Shown here: positions 39,677 through 51,200 of the stretch, in pieces | How the letters are laid out: each line of letters starts with the position of its first letter | Numbering within the stretch: position 1 is the first letter of the stretch | DNA from: Piscicola geometra | Lineage: Eukaryota > Annelida > Clitellata > Hirudinida > Piscicolidae | DNA: 64,000 bases | Assembly (NCBI GenBank): GCA_943735955.1 | Contig: OX030958.1 | Coordinates: 7,875,126 to 7,939,125 of the forward strand | Direction of reading: 5' to 3' | Notes under the pieces: model-generated | Database searches by the model: none | What the model was told of the DNA's origin: nothing | Seen by the model: only the letters and a program-made list of their open reading frames with translations | Program-made: the position numbers and the translations under genes

Positions 39677-41889
39677 GGTGGTGGTGGTGGGAGGATGGTG
39701 GTGGTGGGAGGATGGTGGTGGTGGGAGGATGGTGGTGGTGGTGGGAGAATGGTGGTGGTGGGAGGATGGTGGTGGTGTTGGTGGTGGTGGTGGGAGGATG
39801 GTGGTGGTGGTGGGAGGATGGTGGTGGTGGTGGGAGAATGGTGGTGGTGGGTGGTGATGATGCTTCGAAAAGGCCGAGGTGATGATGATGATGGTGGTGG
39901 AGTGGTGAAGGGTGAGGGTGGTGATGTGGGGTCGTGGTGATGAGGATGATGGGGGGAGGGTGGTGAGATGACGATGATTATGTTAATGATGATGATGGTT
40001 ATGATGCTGATGATGTTGATTGATATGATGGTTGTTTGGTTTGTTGTTGGGTGGGTGACTGTGTGGTCGAAGGGGGCGGCAGAGGGCTTAGTTGAGATTG
40101 AACGTGCCAAGAAAACTATTAATGGCAAAGATAGAAAGTTTAAGGAGTGAGTTCATGCGTGCTAAACGTTTTGTCTAAATATGACAATATGCATTTTTAT
40201 TTAAAAAATAGATGCATTTTTAAATCATAAAAAATAGATGCATTTTTAAATCATAAAAAATAGATGCATTTTTAAATCATAAAAAATAGATGCATTTTTA
40301 AATCATAAAAAATAGATGCATTTTTAAATCATAAAAAATAGATGCATTTTTAAATCATAAAAAATAGATGCATTTTTATTTAAAAAATAGATGCATTTTT
40401 ATTTAAAAAATAGATGCATTTTTAAATCATAAAAAATAGATGCATTTTTAAATCATAAAAAATAGATGCATTTTTAAATCATTAAAAATATATGCACTTT
40501 TTATGTTTCAAAATTATTTGAAACTTTTTTTTACACCATAAATCGTTCATTTCTTGTTTTGCGCCGCGTGCGTGACACCTCACTAACACGCCATCGCATC
40601 ATGCAGAACCACATCCACCAGCTGATGAAGAACGACTGCTACAACAGGTGCTACTCACTTCCCTCCATTATTCTACGTTTTTATCATTCTAAATACATTT
40701 AAAACGCCTAAAAATAAATGAATCGAAAATTAATATTTTGCATATATTGCACAATCCGGTTTTGGCATTTTTTTTGAAGTCACGAGATATTTTTGAGGCG
40801 TTGGATTTTTTAAATAAATGTTTTAAATGTAGATACCTAAGGTCTGATATGTTCAAGGAATATCTGGCTGGAAACAAGAAAAAGGTTTGTGTTCTTGTTG
40901 TTTCTGGATGCAATTATGTGGGGGGGGGGGGGTTTAAGATAATGTAGGTGGTATGGGGGTTGCTTGGAAAAGACATGCTTTTGTATGGTTTAATTAGAGC
41001 GCTGATTAATTTACTGCAAGATGTGGTTGAATCAACGGAATAACTAGTGCTTAAAATGTATCAGCCTTTCAAGTTTAAATTGAATTTAAAAGTACAATTG
41101 CTTCCATTGCTAACTATAGAGAATAATTTCGTCGTCCTTGCTTACAAACACACACAAAATAGCCTGTTATGCCCACTTTCATCTTCCAACCATGCACATT
41201 TATGATTCGATTTTATTATTACCACATCTAAACGCTTTACGTTTTTATTTTAAATTCTAATAAAAATTATATTTATTCCTCATTCTCATTTTCATGCACC
41301 ATTCAAATAACTATCCATGCACTTTTTCATTTCGACTCATCAGGTGGTTAGTAATTAACTAATTAATCGATTAAAGTTATAATATAATAATTAGTTAACT
41401 AACTAATTGATTAAAGGTTTAATATAATAATTTATAATAATTTAAATAAATATTTAATAACATTTATTTAGTTAAAACTTAGAGATAGTGAGTGAAGTGG
41501 TTAATAGAATGTTGTTATATCGTCAGTTTGACACTTTATACAAGTCAACGTAGTTAAGCCAACATATGGTTTTAACCCTAAAATACTTAGATACACTTTA
41601 CGTAAAAATCATATAAATATTGTAATCTATACAAAGTTAATTCGATAATAACTCAAATTCGATCAGAACACTAGTTCCTTACCTAACCAACCTTTTGCAA
41701 CCTTTCTCTTCACACACACCTTTCCCTCCCTTCTCCATGCAGTCCACCCGTTCGCTTATTCCTAAGCTTCCCTCCTTGAGTATCGGTGGAACGGCCAGCG
41801 TCGCCAGCACTACTAACCCTCCAAATAACGTTTTCAACGCCACCAGCAACTTCACTTTTAACAACCACCACATCGGAATAAACACCTGA
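31612..41889 (+). CDS. RGS7: R7-family RGS protein (RGS6/7-like), short C-terminal isoform
   Basis: GTPase-activating protein for Gi/o alpha subunits, working with Gbeta5. Exons 31612-31761, 31874-31970, 33212-33262, 33655-33761, 33933-33984, 34342-34483, 34711-34792, 35506-35580, 35924-36031, 36288-36349, 36728-36841, 37459-37584, 37904-37978, 39520-39637, 40607-40647, 40833-40884, 41743-41889; 532 aa. DEP domain about residues 52-135 (NDGTYYRFQ, then [17 protein letters not shown]). R7 homology domain: [18 protein letters not shown] and [10 protein letters not shown], almost identical to vertebrate RGS7. GGL domain about 290-347 ([16 protein letters not shown]). RGS domain about 350-480 ([45 protein letters not shown]). 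Introns 2 and 5 need GC donors (31971, 33985). Several introns carry complementary repeats at their two ends. Confidence 0.94.
32240..32387 (+). repeat. 23-bp tandem repeat in RGS intron 2
   Basis: About six copies of cacaaatttaacgtaaattaaag with single-base variants (atgt, aatg). Confidence 0.85.
36530..36722 (+). repeat. (ACAACAACC)n repeat before RGS exon 11
   Basis: Units caacaacaaccactc and caacaaccactg ending at the exon 11 acceptor (36727). C/A-rich in sense with no T-rich tract between repeat and AG except ttctcag. Confidence 0.85.
36842..36960 (+). repeat. GTT/GTG-rich repeat after RGS exon 11
   Basis: Begins at the 5' splice site itself (gtgtgtgtgtc) and continues as ttgttgtggtttttg repeats. 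It is complementary to the ACC/CAAA repeats at the end of the same intron. Confidence 0.8.
37170..37456 (+). repeat. ACCACAA / ACCACC repeat before RGS exon 12
   Basis: Units aaaccaccaccaccac and aaccaccacaac, ending just before cattgcag of the exon 12 acceptor (37458). Confidence 0.9.
37588..37860 (+). repeat. (GGAT)n microsatellite after RGS exon 12
   Basis: Starts 3 nt inside the 5' splice site; pure ggat core at about 37660-37762 flanked by ggttgcatgcat copies. Confidence 0.95.
37981..38130 (+). repeat. (GAT)n microsatellite after RGS exon 13
   Basis: Begins directly at the 5' splice site (gtgcgatgatgatg). Confidence 0.9.
38200..39510 (+). repeat. ACC-rich minisatellites before RGS exon 14
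   Basis: 18-bp unit ccacattaccaccacaca (about 38240-39030, some 45 copies) followed by a second array of accatgaccaccacaccac units (about 39070-39495). Both are C/A-rich in sense and lead to the acceptor ccgacccacccag (39519). A 391-aa plus-strand frame here is an artefact. Confidence 0.95.
39640..40060 (+). repeat. GGT/GAT repeat after RGS exon 14
   Basis: Starts at the 5' splice site; units ggtggtgggaggatggtg to about 39855, then GAT/GGT-rich sequence. Contains a copy of the end of exon 14 at 39861-39882. Confidence 0.85.
40198..40495 (+). repeat. 26-bp tandem repeat in RGS intron 14
   Basis: About 11 copies of tagatgcatttttaaatcat with aaaaaa spacer; two or three copies have the variant tttttatttaaaaaa. 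Confidence 0.95.
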
Positions 41890-43158
41890 GCGCTTGGTTG
41901 TGATTTAATGCTGCTTCACTTCGGAAGATGATGAGCATATCTTTATTTAAGAGTAGTGCTTACCCTTGTTCAAGTTGAGTAAAGAAACTTTGAGTATTAT
42001 GTATTCCTCCTCAATGTTGGTACAATATTTCAAAGTGTTGTGCTGCTGTAGACAGGAAGAATTCGTCTTCATTCTAACCATTAAAGCTTCATTCCCACCA
42101 CTAGTAGGATTACTACGTAGAGCTATTTAAAGAATATTACAAGAGATCTATTATCGATTATGTATAATTAAATTAGTAGTATTTATGAATAATTAAGTCT
42201 AATTAAATAATAATGATATTTTACTTTTCTATTTCATTTATTCAGTTCAACTAAATCTTGAATCGTTTTTTTATGCATCTTGATGTTGACGAAGCGGGCT
42301 GACAGTGCAATAGTGAACTCATCTATGAAACTTAATTAATTAAAATTAGTTAATTATTAATAATTATTTATTAATTATTACTCATATAGTTAATGGCTTT
42401 ATTTAGTGCTTTAATATGAAAAAATAATTTTAATACAATTTTAATGCTTGAGTATGAGTTGTTGCATTTAAAAAGTAATTATCTGATATATTCTAATTGT
42501 TTAATCACTTAACTACTTTTAGAGTATGTTTTTCGTATATATTTCGTATTTCAATACCTGACTTTAACATCGGATATTTCAATTGGCATATTTGTTATTT
42601 TTATTAAAATATGTCATGAATAAATAAAAGTATATCTAGTTCTACATTAAATACATATAAGTTAAGTTACAAATTAAACACTTTGTTCAAAATTAAAGGA
42701 AAAGGGAATTTTTTTAACGAATTTGAGAATACAAATAATTCAAAGGTTTAAATATAGCAATATTATTGATGAGTATCGTTTCCGTCTAAAGGTTTGAAAC
42801 TTGCTAGAAAAAAATGAAGAAGATAGTGTTTGCATGCTCAAAATAGCTGAGATATTTTAGTACATTTAAAAAAATTATTTTTCTATTTTTAGTTTCTTAA
42901 AGGTAGATGGAGAATGGTAATTCGAGAACGCCTTTTAGAGATTTTAATTTATTTATTTTTGCGTTTTATTTCGTGTAGTTTTTTCCAATAACCAAAGCTA
43001 CTCATGCTGCCATGCTAATTTACTTCAATGAAATCAGTTCATTAAGTTCTTACACATTTCTTCAAATCAGACAGCATCCATAGTTAAAGGCTTAACCTCC
43101 CTTTCCACATTCAGCACACACACACGATCAAATCAATAACTTGCCACACCAACACTAG
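41890..43158. other. Between the alternative last RGS exons
   Basis: AT-rich. Would be 3' UTR plus intron if the two terminal exons are alternatives. No other gene is seen. Confidence 0.45.
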
Positions 43159-43510
43159 TCAAAGAGGGGCTTTGCCACCGAGGTGAAGAGGCTGCGAGAG
43201 CTGACCAAGACGCAGGGCTTCGTGAACCTGATGCAGCAGCAGCAAGCCACCCCGAGCAGAACGACGATGCAGCAGGTGGTGCATGCTCTGAGGGCCAGTC
43301 ATCTCAGCAAGCAGCTGCTCGAGCAGAAGCAGCAGCAGAAGAAGACCTCGGAAAACGGCGTGGTCTCCGATGGAACAACCACTTCGAGCGCAAGTTGTGC
43401 GTCAGCGGTCCAGACTTCTTCTGGTGTTTTACATAGTAGAGCTCCAGCTAATACTACCGCCAGTACTGAAGCTACAACTGCTGCTACTAGTACCATTGAA
43501 ACTACTTTGG

Positions 43511-43584
<74 letters not shown>

Positions 43585-43585
43585 G

Positions 43586-43663
<78 letters not shown>

Positions 43664-43911
43664 ATACCACCACCAACAATATCCTTCCTAAAATATCTCT
43701 TTCCAATTGTCCAACTACGGTGTCGATTTCCACAAATTCTATCAAAGACCAAAGTGAGACGACATGCACCATACAAGAAACCAAACCTACTGCAGATTTT
43801 TTGAGTTCTAAATGCCATAGCAGTCAGAATCTGTTATATAATAATAGTAATAATAAGAATAATAATAAATTCAATAAAAATCAAAAGAATAAAGAAACCG
43901 AAAGCGATTAG
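43159..43911 (+). CDS. RGS7: Alternative last exon of the RGS gene (long isoform)
   Basis: Acceptor aacactag, then TCA AAG AGG in phase 0, the phase left by exon 16 (40884). 250 residues: first SKRGFATEVKRLREL (vertebrate RGS7 has LTSKRLTSL after the RGS domain), a Gln-rich segment, a Thr/Ser-rich part with about 50 consecutive Thr coded by (ACT)n, then an Asn/Lys-rich end. It would replace the 48-residue tail of exon 41743-41889 and give a 734-aa protein. Use of both exons is an inference; a separate gene is less likely because no start or other exons are seen. Confidence 0.6.
43509..43662 (+). repeat. (ACT)n trinucleotide repeat, in frame as poly-Thr
   Basis: About 51 ACT units with one GCT interruption near 43584. 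It is inside the open frame of the long RGS isoform, so length changes would alter the protein without shifting frame. Confidence 0.95.
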
Positions 43912-45516
43912 TATTCGAGAAGCCTAGTCGACTCACACGCTGACGTCATGAAGGAAATTCGTGCAGACGCTGGCTGGTTCTGTCGCCTCGTATAAACCGA
44001 TTTATTTTCAAACCTAGGTTGTGAAATTCATGGAGAATGTGTCGTGAGATGAATTTTTTAACAAATAATGTTCGATATATTTTTAATGGTTTTCTCAAAG
44101 TCACATTAAATTGTATAATTATTTATTAGTTACTGAAATCGCTATTGTTGAATTTTTGTAAAATTTTATTCTTTTAGCTTACTTAATTCCATATTATTTT
44201 ATATATTCAATGCACTGGTAAAATGCTAAAAGAGTTTAGTCGTCAGAAATAATGAGCTGGCGCAGATGAGAAGTCAGAGGCTTTTATCAGCAGCACCATA
44301 CGTGTTTTGGGATAAATCTGAAAGGTACAACGAATTGAAAACCACATTGTGTATATTTTTGAGTTAATAGAAAATTATATTTAGTGGTTTTTTAAGTGGT
44401 TTAACTTATAAAAATTATTTTTTAACATAAAAAAAGATTTAATTTAAATCTGAGCTTGTAACTAGTTATTTTGTATACCGTATCGTTTTACGTACCAAAA
44501 TAAAAACAATTGAAAAATGGGTTTTCAAAAGCAATTTAATTTGAAACTTATTATAACAATCAATTTTTGCACTATATACGTGTCTTGTTGCATTATTTTT
44601 GTGCATTTTACATTTAACTATTGGCTTGTTTTGAGAATTGGTTCCTGCAAAGCTAAATTACCGGGAAATTTGAGTTTTATTGATAAATTTTTATTTAAAT
44701 GAAGCTTCTATTTTTAGTTATAACATTTATTTTTATTTTATATTATTTTAAAAGTATTCGTTTGTTTGAAATATTTTTTATTTAATTTTTATTTTCGAAA
44801 ACGGAGAAATACACTTGGTTATATTATTGAAAATATTGTTTTATTCTTTTTTATATAAATATAAAATATATTATACTGTTTAAATTTCTCCTCAAATTAA
44901 TTGCATTTTAAAGCATTTTTAATTGTGGCTATTCTCAATATCACGTTTTCATATTTTTTCCAACATTTATAGAAATTCTGAAAACGCTTCATTGACTTTA
45001 AAGTTATATATATTATACACTTATTATAAATACATTTGAAGTACCATTTTTGTGACATTTAAAAATATTTTTCCTTGCAAAATCGTCATTGTCAAACACA
45101 AAACTAGTCTGCAATAAAAGTCAAACCTTAAATAGACACGCACAAACAATTAGTTTTGACGCATCAATTTATTATTTTTCTTAATTCATGTATTTTGTTT
45201 GATATTCGCACTTGGTTCTAGTTTTCGCACGCAATTCACCGTCGTCTTTATCACTTTTTTATCTTCTTTCTCATTATCCTCACTGTTGTCATGCTAGAAA
45301 TAAATTCATTTCAAAATGTTTACACATGAATTGATACACAAGAGTTAAAATAACGAGAAAAATTTAACACATTTTTTGCTGAGATAATAAGATGATTAAC
45401 GATCTAATTTAATTATTTATTTAATAACTTGAACAATTAAAAAAATTAGTTTCTGGTTTAAAGACATGATAGAAAAAGATATTTCAAAGTTTTTTTAATA
45501 AACTCTTTTAAGAATA
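43912..45516. other. Convergent intergenic region RGS / AP4S1
   Basis: AT-rich, no recognised gene. A short open frame at 44517-44702 (+) has no supporting feature. Confidence 0.45.
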
Positions 45517-47825
45517 TCAGATGCAATGGCTTAGGATATGAGCTGAGTTGGTGTTGTACACAACTCCATCCACCACCATGCTGTCCAACACGGCATATGC
45601 CTTCTCTGCGTTCATCATCAACTAGGGAGCAAGTGGAGTAATCAATCAGTTAATCAATTAATTAATTAATTAAGAAAATATACTTTTATAACCTTTTTAA
45701 ATAGTTTCAATAGCATTCATCAATAGATTAAATACAACAAAAAACAACGACGAATATTATAAACGTGGCGTAAACTCAAGTGAGCTTTGTTAAATATTTT
45801 TTTTACCTTTTACGAAAAAATGATAATGAATTTAAGGCTGTTAAGTTAATCAGTAAATAATTCCAAATATATGAACTATCATAATGAAATGAACATTTAG
45901 CAAAGGGATGAAATAATTATTTGCGGAGATCTCAAATTAAAGCTATGGAGTTGAACAAGTAATTACTAGATTTAAAAAGAACGTAAAATACCAATATATT
46001 CAAACACTTTTCAATATATATTTTTTTAATATACGAAAATATAGGTATTTTTTCAACTTATTCCAAAAATTCTATACTGTATTGTATAAGTATTAAAGTT
46101 TGTTGGTTACAGGTAAACTGCAAAAAGAAGAAAAGTGCAGAATGAAAATGTGTAAAATACTGATTTCCTTTGCAGAATGTCAGTTTATACTTTTTTTTGC
46201 AAAAAAAACTTTAATTTAGGGTTAAGGTTAGCGTTAGGAAAAGGGTTTTATATTTTTATTTTAGAAAAAAAGGCCACTTTATAAAGAAATATGATTTACA
46301 TTCTAATCTGAAAAATTACTTTTAAAGATATCTAACAAAAGAAAATTATAAATTAACGTTTTTTTACAAAAAAAGTGTAAACTGACATTCTGCAAAGTAA
46401 ATCAGCACTTTACTCATTTGCGGTTCTAGGATAAAAAGTCCTCCGGATAAAAAGTCCTCGGATAAAAAGTCCTCGGATAAAAAGTCCTCCGGATAAAAAG
46501 TCCTCCGGATAAAAAGTCCTCCGGATAAAAAGTCCTCAGGATAAAAAGTCCTCCGGATAAAAAGTCCTCCGGATAAAAAGTCCTCCGGTTAAAAATTTCC
46601 GGATAAAAAGTCTTCAGAACAAAAATCTTCAAAAAAAAAAAATTTCAAGGAAAAATACGTGATTAATACGTGATCCTTGAAACTTTAAGAATAAAATTTA
46701 ATACTTTTATCTAATGTTTGCTATATTTTTTTCGACTTTTTATCCGGAGGACTTTTTATCCGAGGACTTTTTATCCGAGGACTTTTTATCCGAGGACTTT
46801 TTATCCGGAGGACCTTTTATCCGTTTACCACTCATTTGCATTCTGCCCTTTTCTGCTTTTTCTTTCTGCAGTTTAGCTACTACAAAGTTTTTTTCTCAAT
46901 TATTCTTTCTTATCGATTTAAAATTTAAATACGTCTTAATAGAAAATCAGTTACGATTATTATTATTGTTGTTCCCCTTAACTACCCCCATATAAATTCG
47001 ATTTTTAAAATTTATGTTCGAACTAAAAGCCAAAAATAAAAAAATTTGTTCGTAAAATATAGTGCCCGAACATTATAAATGTCCGAAAAATCTTGTATTT
47101 TAAAGTAGTTAATGCATCATGATGATTGTAATTTATTAATAATAATAAATAAATAATTTGAATTTCAATTAAAAACTTGAATTTTATGTAACTAAAAACC
47201 AAGTGTACTTCTAGTAAAGCTCACCTCTAATTCATTCTGTAAAAAAGTTATAGAGAAATTTAAAATTAATAATATTAATGAAAATTATTATTAAAAACAT
47301 TAAATTATATAAGTGACAGTACCAATTGTTTAAAGCATGTATTCAAGATAGACATAAACTTGTGGATGAGCTCATAGACAGCCATTTCATTCTGAAGAGA
47401 TTTGAAAGTACATGTAATATTTAAAATGAAGCCCCTTAATATGGAACAAGTATATTTGAGAAGAGCTGCAATGCAGATCAACTGCATACTTCATCTAGAT
47501 CCATGGCCACCACCACAACCAGATTTGCATATTTCCTATAAGTCACTTGAGCATTTTGGTAGATAAATACTGAAGTCTGTTGATATTTTTTACAAATGAT
47601 TATTAATTAATCAAATTGCACAGTTTAAATCATTTCAAACAATTATATAATTTTATCATAAGAGTCTTATGAAATAAATGATATTTTCACCAAATTGTCC
47701 TCTCTCAATAGGCATTTCTTCACAATTTTCTTGTAGTACTCATGATTGAAATGATTTTTCTGTTCATATACTCTTTTCAAACGAGGTTGTCCTCGAGAAT
47801 TAAATATAGTGAAGTATTTAATCAT
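45517..47825 (-). CDS. AP4S1: AP-4 complex sigma subunit
   Basis: Small (sigma) chain of the trans-Golgi adaptor complex AP-4. Minus-strand exons 47825-47691, 47576-47490, 47391-47323, 47236-47225, 45621-45517, all phase 0; 135 aa (human AP4S1 144). Start MIKYFTIFNSRGQPRL is the longin-fold N-terminus. Then FIYQNAQVTYRKYANLV aligns with FIEYKDFKLIYRQYAAL, and NEMAVYELIHKFMSIL with NEMAIYEFIHNFVEVL. Exon 4 is only 12 nt (NELE) and fills exactly the SELD position of human AP4S1. Exon 5 gives LMMNAEKAYAVLDSMV and ends NTNSAHILSHCI. The strong NEM..YE.IH match favours AP-4 over AP-1, AP-2 or AP-3 sigma. The C-terminus is slightly shorter than usual. Confidence 0.9.
46098..46895. mobile_element. 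Fold-back element with nested in inverted repeats
   Basis: Outer inverted repeats of about 50 bp (46101-46150 and 46838-46893; shared core taaactgca...gcagaatg). Nested inside, 46158-46208 (tttgcagaatgtcagttta) is inverted at 46361-46408. Arrays of ccggataaaaagtcct (46432-46615, about 11 copies) face the reverse complement (46735-46830, about 6 copies). No protein is encoded. It lies in AP4S1 intron 4. The layered palindromes resemble Foldback-type elements; the family is not identified. Confidence 0.7.
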
Positions 47826-48213
47826 AACTCTACTTATACTTCACTATATTAGAGTCTAATTATTAGATAATATTAGACTAATATTATAACAAAATTTGAA
47901 AAAAGTTATATACACATCTGAAATATGCTTATGTCCATTTCATAAGCCTTTTGACAAGTATTTTTTACCGCTTATAATATAAGCCTTATATATAGAAAAA
48001 AGCATTTAAAATAGAAAAAATATTATTTGAGACTACATTAACTTTTAGCTTAAGACTAAAAGGAAACTAAAGTTAATTAAATATTTTACGTTGCTAAGAC
48101 AACAAGTGAATAAATAATTAATACACTTTTCGATTAGATAAATAATTTATCATAAATTGAATATGTGCATATGAGTTTTAAAAAAATATAATTGTTAATT
48201 TTATCAATTCAAA
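47826..48213. promoter_or_regulatory. Divergent promoter region AP4S1 / DYNC2LI1
   Basis: 388 bp of AT-rich sequence between the two divergent start codons. No TATA box or other motif stands out. Confidence 0.45.
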
Positions 48214-51200
48214 ATGAGTTCTAATGAAGAAAATGAGAACCGAGAAAAGTCAAGGAAACACAGAGACAAAAATGAAGATGAAGAAAGAAGAAGAAGAAGA
48301 AGAAAGAAAAATGAAAAACCAGAAAATGGTGTTGAAAATGAAGAACGTTCTAAAGGTAAATTGTATTCAATACATAAAATGATAAATATTGAATAAATAG
48401 TTAATTTATGACATTATAAATTTTATGCCTAATTATACATCGTTTTGTAGATAAAAATGCCAGTAAAAACAAGAAAATTAGTGGTGATGAGGATAGTGAC
48501 GATGGGAATGAAAAGATCATGAAGGCTTCAAAGCACATAGGAAGGAAAGGCAATCAAGAAAACAAGTATGCAGTGGCTTAGACTTGATACAACAATGATA
48601 GTGTAGGAAACTAAGAATTAATATAAACTTCATTTCAAAAAGACCTGAAAACAAATAGACACTATCGTTGTTTAAAATAAATAAGTTATAGCGCATTTAA
48701 ATTTTATATTTATAACGTTTACAGGGAAATAAAACACAGAATTGAAATAAACTTATGGGACCTGGCTACAGAGCAAATGGAGAAGAAAGAGAAAAACAAA
48801 ACAATGAGTGAGATTTTTTAATACTGAATCGTTTATATATTAATAATAAAATTGTTTTATCTCCACAGCTAAAGATAGTCAGTCAGTAGTTTTTCTGGGA
48901 AGCAAAGGCTCTGTAAGTCTATAATAAAAATCCTTTTAAAATATATTTTTGAAGAAAAAACTCTGTTAAATAATGAAATTAAATAAAAAAATTAGCTTCA
49001 ACGATTTAAACATCTTTTTAATAAATTTCAAAAACAAAGGGCAAGACAACTTTGTTATTGAAATGCCTGGAAAGGAGTGATGACAGCATCAAGCCGACAA
49101 TTGGAATCGACTACACATTCGTGCGCAAAAGTAAATTGAACCAGGTGAAAATAAGTAATTTATTAAATTCAAGGCAATGAACCATTATGAAATTAATGAT
49201 AATTAACTTAAATAATAATTTAAAGTTTGAATAATTAATTGATTGTGATAATGAACTTGGGTGAACGGGTAGCTGAGTCGGCAACGACTCTCGGCTTGAC
49301 CAATAATGAAAGGTCCTAGGTTCAAGTGCAACCAATGCCTTAGTAACCCAAAGGCGCAAATGAAAATATGCAGACTAAGTGGCCTGGAAGCCCGTTCGGG
49401 TTATACGTCACTATAATAATGCTCGCCATTATTATTATTATTATTAACTTTATTTTATAGTCTTTTTGGAGTAATTGACTTCTCCCATAACTCCCAACAA
49501 TAACAGGAGGAAGAGAGCGTGGAGCTCGGACATCTGTGGGAGGTGGGCGGAGGTGTGATGTTGGGCAAGTTGATCGACAACCTCATTAATGGCCAGTCCA
49601 TCAGGTGATCATTCATAACGACATCAAAAATTCAATCATAACTTTTTGAAGTTAACTTTTATTTAAATCTCGAAATAACAACCTTTGCTTATACCGAGTA
49701 TTGAGAATTAAATAGCCTAAAGGGTGCTATACAAATAATTAGTGATTGATTGATTGAACATGAAATTGATGGAGGTGTAAAAAAACGTCCATCCACCCTT
49801 CCACCCCCTCTCACCTCCTTCCACCCACCAGAGACCTTTCCATTATACTTGTCCTTGACCTCAGTGAACCGAAGACCTTGTGGGTGACGATGGAAACGTG
49901 GCTGAATCTGATCAGGTCACGTGTCAATGACGTCATCAAAAAGCACGAAGACGGCAACAGGTGGTGTTGGTGGGTTTTTTTAGTGTGTTGCATGACTGAG
50001 GGCTCTGTTTAATTTTCACTATAACAAATTCTTTCAAATAATGAAAAAAATTCTCAATTATTGATAATTTTTATCTTTAATTTCATATGTTTTGCCCACC
50101 AGAGTTAAAAAGGAACTGGAAGAAAGGGCTCGAGCCGCATACAAGGATGATCATCCGGTTATTCTTTCTTTATTGATTAATTAATATATAATTTTATATA
50201 TTTTTAATTATATAGTTTTTTATATCTAACTTTTTTTGAATGTGGAAAAATTAATTCATCAAATAATCAAAAACTATGAACAAAACTATACAATAAATTT
50301 AATTAATATAATAATATATTATATAATTAAAAGTTTTTTCAAACCTTTAACTCATGGTCTTTCTCGTTTCCAACAATAAAAGGACCTCAACCTCTTAGAC
50401 CTCCATCTCCTCCCCATCACCATTGTCGGAAACAAGTTCGACGTTCTGCAGGTGCTGTGCCGACACGTGCCAATTGTGTAAATACATGTTTTTTTCAATA
50501 TGATGGCCATAGGTACTCGGCTTTTGAGATATAGATCTGTTGCCATTTCTAGTTTATGAGTTTTCATTGTTTTTAGAAAATAAATTATTTGCGTCCAAAG
50601 CGATTGTGCTGAATATTCGGATAAAAATATATACATTATTGAAAACTGGTAATTAATCATTGAAATTTAATCATTAAAAGACTATAATTGAAATTAATTG
50701 GTTTGTAAAACAGTAAAATAAAGTTGCTGAAGCGTGCGGAATATAATCATCAGCATAATCATCAACATCATCACCATCATCATCGCCATCATCATCATCA
50801 TCACCACCATAATCATCACCATAATCATCATCATCATTACCATAATCATCATCATCATCGTCATCGCCTAGAACATGGAAGGAGAGGATAGAAGGCTCAT
50901 CTGCAAGGCTTTAAGATTCGTGTCGCATCGAATTGGAGCGCATCTACAGGTGCCATGGTGTTGATGACGATACCGATAGTTACCCAATTATATAAATATT
51001 ACTTTAGTTAGTAGTTAATTGATAAAATTATTTAATTATTATTCATGATTATCATTATCATCATAATTATTATTATTATATTATTGTTATCATCACCACA
51101 ATCATAATAACCATCATTAGTATTGCAGTACCACGAAGATGGACAGTCTGGTGGGGAAGGTGAAGACTTTAATGCACCACCGTTTGTTCGACGCCCCTCT

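Noticed and set aside
40198..40495. CRISPR-like array of regularly spaced repeats
   Set aside because: Contiguous tandem copies without unique spacers, in an animal gene intron.
45186..45293. 35-residue minus-strand frame after an acceptor (HDNSEDNEKEDKK...) as an extra AP4S1 exon
   Set aside because: Exon 5 of AP4S1 ends in a TGA with no usable donor before it, and the sequence has no counterpart in AP4S1.
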